A stretch of DNA of 64,000 nucleotides from an uncultured Allosphingosinicella sp. (GTDB taxonomy: Bacteria > Pseudomonadota > Alphaproteobacteria > Sphingomonadales > Sphingomonadaceae), in NCBI GenBank assembly GCA_934539295.1, contig CAKTCN010000014.1:12117-76116 (forward strand), written 5' to 3'. How positions within the stretch are numbered: position 1 is the stretch's first letter; every line of letters begins with the position of its first letter. A program made the position numbers and the translations under genes. Positions 11,899 to 20,860 of this stretch are shown here, one piece after another. The notes beneath the pieces were generated by a model, which worked only from the letters and a program-made list of their open reading frames with translations, ran no database searches and was not told the origin of the DNA.

Positions 11899-14568
11899 TC
11901 AGCCGCTATTCCTCAATGCCGTGGCGATGGCGTTGATCGATAGCTGTATGCCTTCGCGGATGCGGGGGTCGGTCTCGCCCGCGCGGTGGCGCTTCAAGAG
12001 TTCGATCTGGAGCAGGTTCAGCGGCTCGATATAGGGCAGGCGCAGGCGGATCGAGACATCCAGTTCGGAATTGGCCTCCAGCAGGCGGGACTGGCCGGTG
12101 ATCGCCAGAAGGCAATCATGCGTGCGCTGCCATTCGTCGCGGATGCGGGGGAAGATGGCGGCGCTGAGCGCCTTGTCCTCGACCAGCCCGGCATAGCGTT
12201 CGGCAAGGCCCATGTCGGACTTGGCCAGCACCATCTCCAGATTGGCGAGCGTGGCCCGGAAGAAGGGCCAGCCTTGCGCCATCTCACGCAACAGGCCCGT
12301 GTCGCCGCCGGCGAGTGCCGATCCGACGCCATACCAGCCCGGCAGCATCACGCGTGCCTGCGCCCAGCTGAACACCCAGGGGATCGCGCGCAGGTCCTCG
12401 ATCCGGTCCGACTTGGTGCGGCTGGCGGGGCGTGATCCGATCTTGAGGTCGGCGATTTCGGCGATCGGCGTGATCTGGCGGAAGAAGGTGCGGAAGCCCT
12501 CCGTCTCATAGACCAGCCCGCGATAGGCGCCGAACGCCGCGCCCGACAGGTCGGCCATGGCGGCATGGAAGCGCGCCGCGTCCGCTTCGCCCAGGATCGG
12601 AGGTTGCAGGCTGGCGAGCATCGCGCCCGCGGCCATGACCTCGAAATTGGCGATGGCGCTTTCGCGATTGCCATATTTGGCGGCGATCACCTCGCCCTGT
12701 TCGGTGATGCGGATGCGGCCCTGCACCGTGCCGGGCGGTTGCGCGACGATGGCGGAGAAGGACGAGCCGCCGCCCCGGCCCACGGCGCCGCCGCGGCCGT
12801 GGAAGAGCTGCATGCGCACGCCCGCTTCCTCGAACACCGGCGCGAAGGCCAGCGCAGCCTGGTGCAGGCTCCAGTTGGAGGTCAGGTAGCCGCCATCCTT
12901 GTTGGAGTCCGAATAGCCGACCATCACTTCCTGATGCCCGCGCGCCTTGGTTACGGCGGCGACTTCGGGCAGCGCGAACCAGGCGCGCATGATGTCGGGG
13001 CCGGCCTCTAGGTCGGCGATCGTCTCGAACAAGGGCACGACCATCACGGCGGATGTCGGCGTCTCGCCCGGGCGGTAGAGGCCGGCTTCCTTCAAGAGGA
13101 TCGAGACCTCCAGCATGTCCGACACGCTGTCCGCCTTGGAGATGATGTAGGTGGTGATCGCCTGTTCGCCGTAGCGGCGATGCGCCTCGGCGGCCGCGCG
13201 GACGATTGCGAGTTCGGACTGCGTTTCGTCCGAATAATCCTCGAACGCATTGGCGAGCAGCCGGCCCGATGCGAGTTCCGCGCGGAGCAGCGCGATCCGC
13301 GCCTCTTCGTCCAGCGCCATATAATCGGCCTCGACCCCCGCCACCTTGAGCAGTTCGGCCACCACGCGCTCATGCACGTCCGAATTCTGGCGGAGGTCGA
13401 GCGTCGCGAGGTGGAAGCCGAACGTCTCCACCGCGCGGATCAGGCGCCCGAGCGCCGCGCCGCCGGCCAGCGCACCCTCGCCGCGGGCGGCAAGGCCGTG
13501 GGCGATGTGGACGAGGTCGGCTCGGAAGGCGGCGGGATCGGGATAGGGCTCGGCCTTGACCGATGCCGCACGCGGCGGGCTCTTGCCGGTGATGTCCTTG
13601 TAGGTCGCCGCGAGGCGCGCATAGATGCCGGAGATGGCGCGGCGATAGGGCTCGTCGGACCGCGCCGGCGCGTCGTCGCCGCTCGCGTCGGCCAGCGCCT
13701 GTATCTCCGGCGTGATCTCCGCCAGTTCGGCCGAGATGGAGAATTCGGCGCCGAGGCGGTGGAGCCGGTCGAGATAGTCGCCGATCACCGCCGCCGATTG
13801 CCGCGCCAGCACCAGCCGCAGCGTGTCGGCATTCACATAGGGATTGCCGTCGCGGTCGCCGCCGATCCAGTTGCCGGCCTTGAGGAAGCTCCTGGGCCGG
13901 TAGCCGAGCGTGCGCTGCCAGCGCGCATAAAGCTGCGGCAGGACGGGCAGGAACACGTCGCGCAGGTAGGACAAGGCGGTGTCGATCTCGTCCGCCACGA
14001 ACAGGCGCTCGCGCCGCAATGGCCGCGTCTGCCACAGCAAGGCGATCTGGCGCAGGATGGCGTCGTCCACCATGTCGCCGTCGGGTGTCTCCTCGGCACC
14101 TGCATCCTTGAGCCGCATGAGGTCGGCAATATGGTTGCGGTGGTCGATCATCGACTTGCGCCGCACCTCGGTGGGGTGGGCGGTCAGCACCGGCACCACC
14201 AGCGCCTGGTCCAGCAGTTCGCGAATTCTATCGAGTTCGACGCCCTCCGCCTTCAGCCGCTCGGCCACCGACGCTACATCTGCGCCCGGCTCCGCCGCGA
14301 CGCCCTGCCGGTCCTCGGCAAGGTTGGCGAGCATGGAGAAGAGCATGAAGCCGCGCACGAAGGCGAGCGTCTCGTCGAGGCTCAGCGCGTCCAGCCCCGC
14401 ATCGACACCTTCCGCATCGGCGATACCGCGCGCCCGGTCGACGGAGGCCGATCGGATATATTCGATCCGCTGGAACAACCGGTCGCCGCCATAAGCGCGG
14501 ATCACCTGGCCGAGCAGGCGGCCTAGGAACTTGATGTCGGGATTTTGCGCGATCGGTGCAGTAGCCAT
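11899..14568 (-). CDS. ppc: Phosphoenolpyruvate carboxylase
   Basis: The enzyme makes oxaloacetate from phosphoenolpyruvate and bicarbonate, replenishing the TCA cycle. The 889-residue product contains the catalytic motifs LTAHPTEVRRKSM (active histidine), VMVGYSDSNKDGGYL, FHGRGGAVGRGGG and IPWVFSWAQ. It ends in AIATALRNSG, a typical C-terminus. The start at 14568 (MATAPIAQNPDIKFLG) fits the family length, although no strong ribosome site precedes it. It is divergent from the HWE kinase gene. Confidence 0.97.
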   Translation of the reverse strand: MATAPIAQNPDIKFLGRLLGQVIRAYGGDRLFQRIEYIRSASVDRARGIADAEGVDAGLDALSLDETLAFVRGFMLFSMLANLAEDRQGVAAEPGADVASVAERLKAEGVELDRIRELLDQALVVPVLTAHPTEVRRKSMIDHRNHIADLMRLKDAGAEETPDGDMVDDAILRQIALLWQTRPLRRERLFVADEIDTALSYLRDVFLPVLPQLYARWQRTLGYRPRSFLKAGNWIGGDRDGNPYVNADTLRLVLARQSAAVIGDYLDRLHRLGAEFSISAELAEITPEIQALADASGDDAPARSDEPYRRAISGIYARLAATYKDITGKSPPRAASVKAEPYPDPAAFRADLVHIAHGLAARGEGALAGGAALGRLIRAVETFGFHLATLDLRQNSDVHERVVAELLKVAGVEADYMALDEEARIALLRAELASGRLLANAFEDYSDETQSELAIVRAAAEAHRRYGEQAITTYIISKADSVSDMLEVSILLKEAGLYRPGETPTSAVMVVPLFETIADLEAGPDIMRAWFALPEVAAVTKARGHQEVMVGYSDSNKDGGYLTSNWSLHQAALAFAPVFEEAGVRMQLFHGRGGAVGRGGGSSFSAIVAQPPGTVQGRIRITEQGEVIAAKYGNRESAIANFEVMAAGAMLASLQPPILGEADAARFHAAMADLSGAAFGAYRGLVYETEGFRTFFRQITPIAEIADLKIGSRPASRTKSDRIEDLRAIPWVFSWAQARVMLPGWYGVGSALAGGDTGLLREMAQGWPFFRATLANLEMVLAKSDMGLAERYAGLVEDKALSAAIFPRIRDEWQRTHDCLLAITGQSRLLEANSELDVSIRLRLPYIEPLNLLQIELLKRHRAGETDPRIREGIQLSINAIATALRNSG

Positions 14569-14696
14569 TTCGACATTGCTGCATCGCGGCAGGTGCGCGG
14601 TCAATCCGCCCTGATCTTTGTCGTCTTGTGATCGGCGCATGCTGGGTTATGTGCAGCCATCCCGTTGCACCAGAAAAAGGCAAAGAAGCCTCGACG

Positions 14697-16643
14697 ATGC
14701 TGCACTTTCCCACGCCCATTCAGGAAGGCAGCATGGCCGATCGCATCGCGCGGCTCGACTGGGCAACGACGCCGCTTGGCCCGATCGAAAGCTGGCCGCC
14801 GCAGCTGCAATTCGCGGTCAGTCTGGCGCTCCATTCCGACTATCCTACCAGCATCTATTGGGGCGAAGAGCTGCGCCTCCTCTACAACGACGCCTGGTCG
14901 CACATACCCGGCGAGCGCCACCCGGATGCGCTCGGCCGGCCCGCTGTCGAGGTCTGGCACGACATCTGGCATCTGATCGGGCCGCAGTTCGAGCAGGTCG
15001 CGCGGGCCGGAAAGAGCATCTCGCTCACGGGCCAGTTGCTGCCGATGCAGCGCGGCGGCGTCACGGTGGAGACCTATTGGGATTACAGCTTCGCGCCGCT
15101 GGTCGGCGATGACGGCAAGATCCTGGGCGTCCTCAACCACGGCCACGAAGTCACCCGGGCCGTGCTGGCGGAACGGCGGCTGTCGTTCCAGGTGGCGCTG
15201 AACGATAGGCTGCGCGGTCTAGACGATGCGGTGGAGGTGAAACTTGCAGCCGCGGAGATGCTGGGGGGACAGCTCGGCGCGGCACGCTGCGGCTACGGCC
15301 AGGTCGACGAGGCGCAGGAGACTGTCACCGTGCGCCGTGACTGGCAGCGGGATGCAGGCGTGATGAGCCTCGCGGGCGAAACCCGCATCCTCGACGCTTT
15401 CGGTCCGCGGCTGATCGATATCCTGCGGCGCGGCGAAACCTTGGTCGTCGAGGATTACCGCACCGATCCGCGCGTCTCGCCCGAACATGCCGCCACATGG
15501 GAAGGCATACAGGCGCGATCGCTGATCGTGGTTCCACTGCAGCAGGGCCAGGCGCTGACCGCCATCCTCTACGTTCACGATGCGGTGCCGCGGCGCTGGC
15601 AGAAGTGGCAGGTGGAATTGGCCGAGGACGTGGCCGAGCGGACATGGGCATCGGTGGAACGTGCCGAATCCGAACGGCTGCTCCGCGAAAGCGAGGACCA
15701 TTACCGCCACGCGGTCGAACTCAACCCGCAGGTCACCTGGACCGCGGTGCCCGACGGTCAGCTCAACCGCGTGGCGCAACGCTGGATGGAATGGACCGGC
15801 ACGCCCGGCACCGGCGAAAGTTGGGCCGCGGGCCTCCACCCGGACGATCGCGAGCGTTCATTCGCTGTCTGGGCGCGTTCGGTCGCGACGGGCGAGCCCT
15901 ACGACATCGAGCATCGGGTCAAGCGGATCGACGGCAGCTATCGATGGGCACGCTCGCGCGCCTATGCCCGCCGCGACGGTCGCGGCCGGATCCTGCTCTG
16001 GTACGGCACCACCGAGGACGTGCACGAGCGCAAGCTTGCCGAGGAGCGGCAGCGGCTGCTCATCAACGAGCTCAACCACCGGGTTAAGAACACGCTGGCC
16101 AGCGTGCAGGCGATCGCGTTTCAGACGCTGAAGCGCGACCTCAGCCTGCCCGAGGCACGTGCCCGTTTCGAGGCGCGTCTCATTGCACTGTCCCGGGCCC
16201 ACAACCTGCTCACCGATCAGAATTGGACGGGAGCCGCCCTGTCCCACGTGATAGCGAGCGCGGTCGCCCACCTGGCGCCCGAACGAGTGGAAGCGAACGG
16301 GCCTCCCATTTGGCTCGCGCCCCGTGCTGCGCTGGCACTTGCGCTGGCGCTGCACGAACTCGGCACCAACGCCGCGAAATATGGCGCTCTGTCGGTCGAG
16401 GAGGGCATGGTGCGCGTCACTTGGGACTGTGAGGGCGATCACATCCACCTCGAGTGGAAGGAGCAAGGCGGCCCACCTGTGGAACCTCCTGCCCGGTCGG
16501 GCTTTGGCTCGCGGTTGATCGAACGCGGCATCAGCGCGGACCTGGGAGGCACGGCCTTGCTACATTTCGAGCCTGACGGCCTTCGCTGCGTCGTCGAAGC
16601 CTCGCTCGCCGCCGTGCAGGCGCAGGAGCCGAGCCTTGCCTGA
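14697..16643 (+). CDS. HWE-family sensor histidine kinase (PAS-GAF-PAS)
   Basis: A soluble kinase of about 648 residues with no membrane segment. The order appears to be an N-terminal PAS-like domain (WGEELRLLYNDAWSHI), a GAF-like domain (about residues 175-320), a second PAS/PAC domain ending in YGTTEDVHERK, then the HWE kinase domain. The phospho-acceptor box reads LINELNHRVKNTLASVQAIA (His near 461), the N-box reads ALHELGTNAAKYGAL, and the W-x-E signature reads EWKEQGGP. HWE and HisKA_2 kinases in sphingomonads commonly feed the general stress response. The next gene, a receiver protein, overlaps by 8 nt and is the obvious partner. Confidence 0.92.
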   Translation: MLHFPTPIQEGSMADRIARLDWATTPLGPIESWPPQLQFAVSLALHSDYPTSIYWGEELRLLYNDAWSHIPGERHPDALGRPAVEVWHDIWHLIGPQFEQVARAGKSISLTGQLLPMQRGGVTVETYWDYSFAPLVGDDGKILGVLNHGHEVTRAVLAERRLSFQVALNDRLRGLDDAVEVKLAAAEMLGGQLGAARCGYGQVDEAQETVTVRRDWQRDAGVMSLAGETRILDAFGPRLIDILRRGETLVVEDYRTDPRVSPEHAATWEGIQARSLIVVPLQQGQALTAILYVHDAVPRRWQKWQVELAEDVAERTWASVERAESERLLRESEDHYRHAVELNPQVTWTAVPDGQLNRVAQRWMEWTGTPGTGESWAAGLHPDDRERSFAVWARSVATGEPYDIEHRVKRIDGSYRWARSRAYARRDGRGRILLWYGTTEDVHERKLAEERQRLLINELNHRVKNTLASVQAIAFQTLKRDLSLPEARARFEARLIALSRAHNLLTDQNWTGAALSHVIASAVAHLAPERVEANGPPIWLAPRAALALALALHELGTNAAKYGALSVEEGMVRVTWDCEGDHIHLEWKEQGGPPVEPPARSGFGSRLIERGISADLGGTALLHFEPDGLRCVVEASLAAVQAQEPSLA

Positions 16644-16992
16644 GCGGCGGCTGCGTATCCTCATTGTCGAAGACGAAATGCTCGTCGCGATGAATATCGA
16701 GGACATGCTGCTCGATCTCGGCCACGAGGTCGCGGGCATTGCGAGCCGCCTCTCGCCGGCATTGTCGCTGGTTGCAGATGCCGACTTCGACGTGGCCCTG
16801 CTCGACGTGAACCTGGCTGGCGAGCCGAGCTTCCCTGTCGCGGCGGCATTGCGGGCGCGTCACATACCGTTCCTGTTCGCAACAGGCTACGGCATCCGGG
16901 GTCTCGATGACGAGTTCCGCGCCTCACCGGTGCTGCAGAAGCCGTTCGTGGCGGCCGATCTCGGACACGCGCTGCAGGCTTTGATCGACTAA
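16636..16992 (+). CDS. Single-domain response regulator of the FAT-GUY type
   Basis: A 118-residue receiver domain with no output domain: acidic pair E12/D13, phospho-acceptor D57 (ALLDVNLAG), the motif FLFATGYGIRGL at 79-90 and K102 in LQKPF. FATGY marks the FAT-GUY subfamily, which includes SdrG, a phosphorelay component of the general stress response in Sphingomonas melonis. The start is TTG at 16636, overlapping the kinase stop as CTTGCCTGA. It probably accepts phosphate from the upstream HWE kinase; a link to the PhyR pathway is inference from the family. Confidence 0.9.
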   Translation: MPERRLRILIVEDEMLVAMNIEDMLLDLGHEVAGIASRLSPALSLVADADFDVALLDVNLAGEPSFPVAAALRARHIPFLFATGYGIRGLDDEFRASPVLQKPFVAADLGHALQALID

Positions 16993-17057
16993 GTCACAAG
17001 TAGTTTATCGAAACGCGTCATTGTAGTTCTGCCGTCGGAACGATTAGGAGGCTGCCC

Positions 17058-18275
17058 ATGTTGCTGGCGAAAGTGCTCCGCCGGCTCGTCCGACGCGGCG
17101 AGCTCGTTATCATCGATCACAAGGGTGCCGAGCATCGCTTCGGCAGCGGTTCGCCGGACCTGCCGTTCGTGCGCATCCGCTTCACCGACGGCGGCGTGCC
17201 GCTCGACATCCTGCGCGACAGCAGCCTCGGCACCGCCGAGGCCTATATGGACGGGCGGCTGGTGATGGAACAGGGCGAGATCATCGACCTGGTCGACCTT
17301 ATCCGCGGCAACGCGCCGTGGGGCTCGGGTGCCGGCAAGGGCTGGCTGGGACGCGGCAGCAAATCGCTGCTGCGTCGCCTCGACGCGGTCAATTACGAGC
17401 GGCGATCCAGGCGCAACGTCGCCCATCATTACGACCTGTCGGGCCGCCTCTACGATCTCTTCCTCGACCGCGACCGGCAATATAGCTGCGCTTATTATAC
17501 CAGCCCCGACGTCGATCTCGACCAGGCGCAGGCGGACAAGAAGGCGCATATCGCCGCCAAGCTGGCGCTGTCGCCGGGACAGCGGGTGCTCGACATCGGC
17601 TGCGGCTGGGGCGGGATGGCGCTGTACCTGAACCGCGTCGCGGACGTCGACGTGCTCGGCATCACCCTGTCGGAGGAACAGCTCAAGGTCGCGCGCGAGC
17701 GGGCGGAAGCGGCGGGCGTCGCCGACCGGGTCAAATTCGAACTGATCGACTATCGCCAGATCGAAGGTCGTTTCGACCGGATCGTGTCGGTCGGCATGTT
17801 CGAGCATGTCGGCCCGCCGCACTACGAAACCTTCTTCAACACGTGCCGCGAGCTGCTCGGCTATGACGGCGTGATGCTGCTCCATACGATCGGGCGCATG
17901 GGCGGGCCGGGCAGCACCGACAAGTTCACGTCGAAATACATCTTCCCGGGCGGCTACATCCCGGCCCTGTCGGAGATGGTGGCGGCGAGCGAGAAGGCGC
18001 GACTGCCCATCTCGGACGTCGAAGTGCTGCGCGTCCACTACGCCTACACACTCAAGGAATGGTATCGCCGCACGGTCGAGAACCGCGAGGCGATCGTGGC
18101 ACTGTACGACGAGCGCTTCTTCCGCATGTGGCAGTTTTACCTGGCCGGCGCCTGGGCATCCTTCACCCATGGCGGCATGGTCAACTTCCAGGTCCAATAT
18201 GCCCGCAACCGCCACGCCTTGCCGCTGACCCGCGACTATATGGTCGAGGCGGAAGGGCGGTATCGGTCGGCGTAG
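17058..18275 (+). CDS. cfa: Cyclopropane-fatty-acyl-phospholipid synthase family methyltransferase
   Basis: A 405-residue SAM-dependent enzyme that converts unsaturated acyl chains of membrane lipids to cyclopropane forms. It shows the nucleotide-binding motif VLDIGCGWGGMALYLN, the family segment VAHHYDLSGRLYDLFLD before it, and the C-terminal pattern FRMWQFYLAGA. TAGGAGG lies 8 nt upstream of the ATG. The gene stands alone; related SAM methyltransferases acting on fatty acids cannot be excluded. Confidence 0.92.
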   Translation: MLLAKVLRRLVRRGELVIIDHKGAEHRFGSGSPDLPFVRIRFTDGGVPLDILRDSSLGTAEAYMDGRLVMEQGEIIDLVDLIRGNAPWGSGAGKGWLGRGSKSLLRRLDAVNYERRSRRNVAHHYDLSGRLYDLFLDRDRQYSCAYYTSPDVDLDQAQADKKAHIAAKLALSPGQRVLDIGCGWGGMALYLNRVADVDVLGITLSEEQLKVARERAEAAGVADRVKFELIDYRQIEGRFDRIVSVGMFEHVGPPHYETFFNTCRELLGYDGVMLLHTIGRMGGPGSTDKFTSKYIFPGGYIPALSEMVAASEKARLPISDVEVLRVHYAYTLKEWYRRTVENREAIVALYDERFFRMWQFYLAGAWASFTHGGMVNFQVQYARNRHALPLTRDYMVEAEGRYRSA

Positions 18276-18283
18276 CCGCATCG

Positions 18284-18320
18284 CGTCATCGCGAGGAGCT
18301 TAGCGACGAAGCGATCCAGA
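18284..18320. repeat. Short palindromic intergenic repeat (GTCATCGCGAGGAGC type)
   Basis: CGTCATCGCGAGGAGCTTAG followed by CGACGAAGCGATCCAGA resembles a widespread bacterial intergenic repeat with internal dyads (GAGCTTAGCGACGAAGC). Only one copy is seen in this window. It lies between the cfa stop and the rplT terminator. Confidence 0.55.
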
Positions 18321-18371
18321 CTGCATCAACGCCGCTCTGGCTTGCTTCGCTTGGCTCGGAGCTGAAATAGA

Positions 18372-18407
18372 AAAAGGCGCGGGAAGCATCTGCCTCCCGC
18401 GCCTTTT
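18372..18407 (-). terminator. Terminator of rpmI-rplT (possibly bidirectional)
   Basis: AAAAGGCGCGGGA (18372-18384) and TCCCGCGCCTTTT (18395-18407) are exact complements with a 10-nt loop. Because the stem is flanked by A- and T-runs, it can work on both strands. It ends the rplT transcript on the minus strand and could also stop readthrough from cfa. Confidence 0.9.
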
Positions 18408-18429
18408 CTGTTCGCTTGTCGCTGGTGGC

Positions 18430-18795
18430 TTACGCCTGCTGCGGCAGGGCTCCGCGCGCCTGGGCGATGATCGCCTTGAAGGCGTCGCCCTCGTGCATCG
18501 CGATGTCGGCCAGGACCTTCCGGTCGAGATCGACGCCGGCGAGCTTCAGGCCGTGCATGAACTGGCCGTAGGTCAGGCCTTCCACGCGGACCGCGGCGTT
18601 GATGCGCTGGATCCAGAGGGCGCGGAAGCTCCTCTTCTTAACCTTGCGGTCGCGATAGGCGTACTGGCCGGCCTTTTCGACGGCCTGGCGGGCGATGCGG
18701 ATCGTGTTCTTGCGACGGCCATAATAGCCCTTCGCCTGTTCCAGGATCCGCTTGTGCTTGGCACGAGTCGTCGTACCGCGCTTGATGCGTGACAT
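18430..18795 (-). CDS. rplT: 50S ribosomal protein L20
   Basis: A 121-residue basic protein that binds 23S rRNA early in 50S assembly. The N-terminus [24 protein letters not shown] and the central [19 protein letters not shown] are diagnostic. An AAGGAG site precedes the ATG. It follows rpmI by 14 nt in the usual order. infC, often the first gene of this operon, is not adjacent here. Confidence 0.98.
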   Translation of the reverse strand: MSRIKRGTTTRAKHKRILEQAKGYYGRRKNTIRIARQAVEKAGQYAYRDRKVKKRSFRALWIQRINAAVRVEGLTYGQFMHGLKLAGVDLDRKVLADIAMHEGDAFKAIIAQARGALPQQA

Positions 18796-18809
18796 GGCTC
18801 AAATACTCC

Positions 18810-19013
18810 TTAGTTCAGGCCGTAGGGCGCCCAGAGCTTCACGCGTGCCGTGTCGGCAGTGGCGAGAACTTCGGTGCCGCGGTTCTGGCGGATGTACTTG
18901 GCATTGTGGCTGATCAGCCGGTGGCGCTTGCCAGCGACGCCATGCTTCACCTTGCCGGTGGCGGTGAGCTTGAAGCGCTTCTTGACGCCGCTCTTGGTCT
19001 TGAGCTTGGGCAT
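18810..19013 (-). CDS. rpmI: 50S ribosomal protein L35
   Basis: A 67-residue basic protein beginning [20 protein letters not shown], the standard L35 opening, with [11 protein letters not shown] in the middle. AAAGGAGA lies upstream of the ATG. It is the first gene of the two-gene rpmI-rplT operon, driven by a promoter at 19117-19144. Confidence 0.98.
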   Translation of the reverse strand: MPKLKTKSGVKKRFKLTATGKVKHGVAGKRHRLISHNAKYIRQNRGTEVLATADTARVKLWAPYGLN

Positions 19014-19116
19014 TTTCGTCTCCTTTGCCGCTGATTAGGCGGACGATTATGAACAGCCACGGCAGCCCTTATCGGCCGGGCCGTTCGATTCTTCCAACAG
19101 GCTGGAAAGAGCGCGC

Positions 19117-19144
19117 CTATAAGGGGCGGCGCCTTCCTTGGCAA
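19117..19144 (-). promoter_or_regulatory. Putative sigma-70 type promoter of rpmI-rplT
   Basis: On the minus strand TTGCCA (-35, 19144-19139) is followed after 16 nt by TTATAG (-10, 19122-19117), about 100 nt before the rpmI start. It sits directly after the end of the SDR gene. The assignment rests on hexamer match and spacing only. Confidence 0.5.
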
Positions 19145-19170
19145 GTTACCAGGGGCCAAGTTACCAGGGG
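19142..19170. repeat. 15-bp tandem duplication at the end of the SDR gene
   Basis: CAAGTTACCAGGGG occurs at 19142-19155 and again at 19157-19170. The second copy contains the stop codon of the SDR gene. The first copy borders the -35 element of the rpmI promoter. It looks like a recent slippage duplication. Confidence 0.8.
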
Positions 19171-19817
19171 ATGCTCTTCCCCTGGAAATCGAGGAACGCG
19201 CCCGACTGGCGCGGCTCCAGATCCTCGATCACGCGGCGAAGGCCCGCGATGCTTTCCTCCGGCGTGGTCGGAGCCGATGCACCGCCCATGTCGGTCTGCA
19301 CCCAGCCGGGATGCAGCACGGCGACAGTGAGCGGCTTCCCGCGCAGGTCAAGCGCCAGCGACTTCCACGCCGCATTGAGAGCCGCCTTGGACGAGCGATA
19401 GGCGATCATGCCGCCGGACGTATTGTCGGCGATGCTGCCCATCTTGCTGGTGATCGCCACCATCGTGCCGCCCGGCGCAACCAAAGGCGCCAGCGCGCGG
19501 CCGAGCAAGGTAGGCGCGATCGTGTTGACGGCGAAGGTGTTCAGCCAGCCATCCGCCTCCGGCTCGCGCGGGCCGTAGACGCCGGCATTGAGGATAACGA
19601 CTTCGAACGCTTCGTTGCCGACGCTCTCGGCGAAGGCGTCGACCGTGCCCAGATCCGCGACGTCGAGCCGCTCGACCCGGTCGGCTATCCCATCCAGCCG
19701 CGCGGCGGCGGCATCGTCGCGCACGGTAGCGACCACGCGCCAGCCGTCCGCAGCATATTGGCGGGCGAATTCGAGACCGAGGCCGCGGCCTGCGCCGGTG
19801 ATAAGGACGGTGGGCAT
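19161..19817 (-). CDS. SDR-family NAD(P)-dependent oxidoreductase
   Basis: A 218-residue Rossmann-fold enzyme with the cofactor motif TGAGRGLG at residues 7-14, the NAG motif (LNAGVYG), a catalytic serine in MVAITSKMGS, and the Y-x-x-x-K pair in YRSSK. It is of the short, carbonyl-reductase-like (CsgA/sniffer) class; the substrate is unknown. It lies 10 nt upstream of the end of prs on the same strand, so it is probably transcribed after prs. Confidence 0.88.
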   Translation of the reverse strand: MPTVLITGAGRGLGLEFARQYAADGWRVVATVRDDAAAARLDGIADRVERLDVADLGTVDAFAESVGNEAFEVVILNAGVYGPREPEADGWLNTFAVNTIAPTLLGRALAPLVAPGGTMVAITSKMGSIADNTSGGMIAYRSSKAALNAAWKSLALDLRGKPLTVAVLHPGWVQTDMGGASAPTTPEESIAGLRRVIEDLEPRQSGAFLDFQGKSIPW

Positions 19818-19827
19818 GATGGCTCCC

Positions 19828-20763
19828 TTAATCGAACAGGCTCGACACCGAACTCTCGTCGGCGATGCGGCGGATCGCCTCGGCGAGCAGGGGCGCGATG
19901 GTGAGGATGCGGATATTGTCGGCGTCCTTGACCGTGTCGTGCAGCGCGATCGAATCGGTCACCACCAGTTCGCGCAGCACCGAATTCTGGACGCGCGCCA
20001 CCGCGCCGCCCGACAGAACGCCGTGGCTGCAATAAGCCACCACGTCCTCGGCCCCGCCCTGCTTCAGCGCGGCGGCGGCGTTGCACAGGGTGCCGGCCGA
20101 ATCGACGATGTCGTCGATCAGGATGCAGAAGCGCCCCTCCACGTCGCCGATGATGTTCATCACCTCCGACTCGCCCGGCTTCTCGCGGCGCTTGTCGACG
20201 ATCGCGAGGGGCGCATTGTTGAGCCGCTTGGCGAGCGCGCGAGCGCGCACCACGCCGCCCACGTCGGGCGAGACGACCGTGATATTCTCTGCCACGAAGC
20301 GCGCCTGGATGTCGGCCGACATGACCGGTGCGGCGAACAGATTGTCGGTGGGGATGTCGAAGAAGCCCTGGATCTGCCCGGCATGGAGGTCCACCGACAG
20401 CACGCGGTCGGCGCCTGCCGTGGTGATGAGGTTGGCCACCAGCTTGGCCGAGATCGGCGTGCGCGGGCCGGGCTTCCGGTCCTGCCGGGCATAGCCGAAA
20501 TAGGGCAGCACGGCGGTAATCCGCTTGGCCGACGCACGTTTCAGCGCGTCGATGCAGATCAGCAGCTCCATCAAATTGTCGTTGGCGGGATAGGCGGTCG
20601 ACTGGATCACGAACACGTCCTCGCCGCGCACATTCTCCTGGATTTCGACGAACACTTCCTCGTCGGCGAAGCGGCGCACCGACGCCTGCGTCACCGGCAT
20701 CTCCAGATAGGCGGCGATATCGCGCACCAGCTGAAGGTTTGAATTGCCCGACATCAACTTCAT
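19828..20763 (-). CDS. prs: Ribose-phosphate pyrophosphokinase
   Basis: The enzyme makes PRPP from ribose-5-phosphate and ATP for nucleotide, histidine and tryptophan synthesis. The 311-residue product has [19 protein letters not shown] and the PRPP-binding loop [13 protein letters not shown]. The start MKLMSGNSN at 20763 has AGGAA upstream; the longer frame (to 20874) would overlap the divergent gltX. It shares a 97-nt divergent promoter region with gltX. Confidence 0.97.
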   Translation of the reverse strand: MKLMSGNSNLQLVRDIAAYLEMPVTQASVRRFADEEVFVEIQENVRGEDVFVIQSTAYPANDNLMELLICIDALKRASAKRITAVLPYFGYARQDRKPGPRTPISAKLVANLITTAGADRVLSVDLHAGQIQGFFDIPTDNLFAAPVMSADIQARFVAENITVVSPDVGGVVRARALAKRLNNAPLAIVDKRREKPGESEVMNIIGDVEGRFCILIDDIVDSAGTLCNAAAALKQGGAEDVVAYCSHGVLSGGAVARVQNSVLRELVVTDSIALHDTVKDADNIRILTIAPLLAEAIRRIADESSVSSLFD

Positions 20764-20860
20764 GTGATCTGTTCCTGCTGCCCGTCGCGCCCTCTTACGC
20801 GCGCGACCTCCGAAGGCAAGGGCGTTGCCCCTGCGCGGCGTGACGCCTAGACGGCGCACC

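Noticed and set aside
16989..18281. Open frame of 430 codons antisense to the cyclopropane fatty acid synthase
   Set aside because: Fully shadowed by a gene with strong motifs and a ribosome site.
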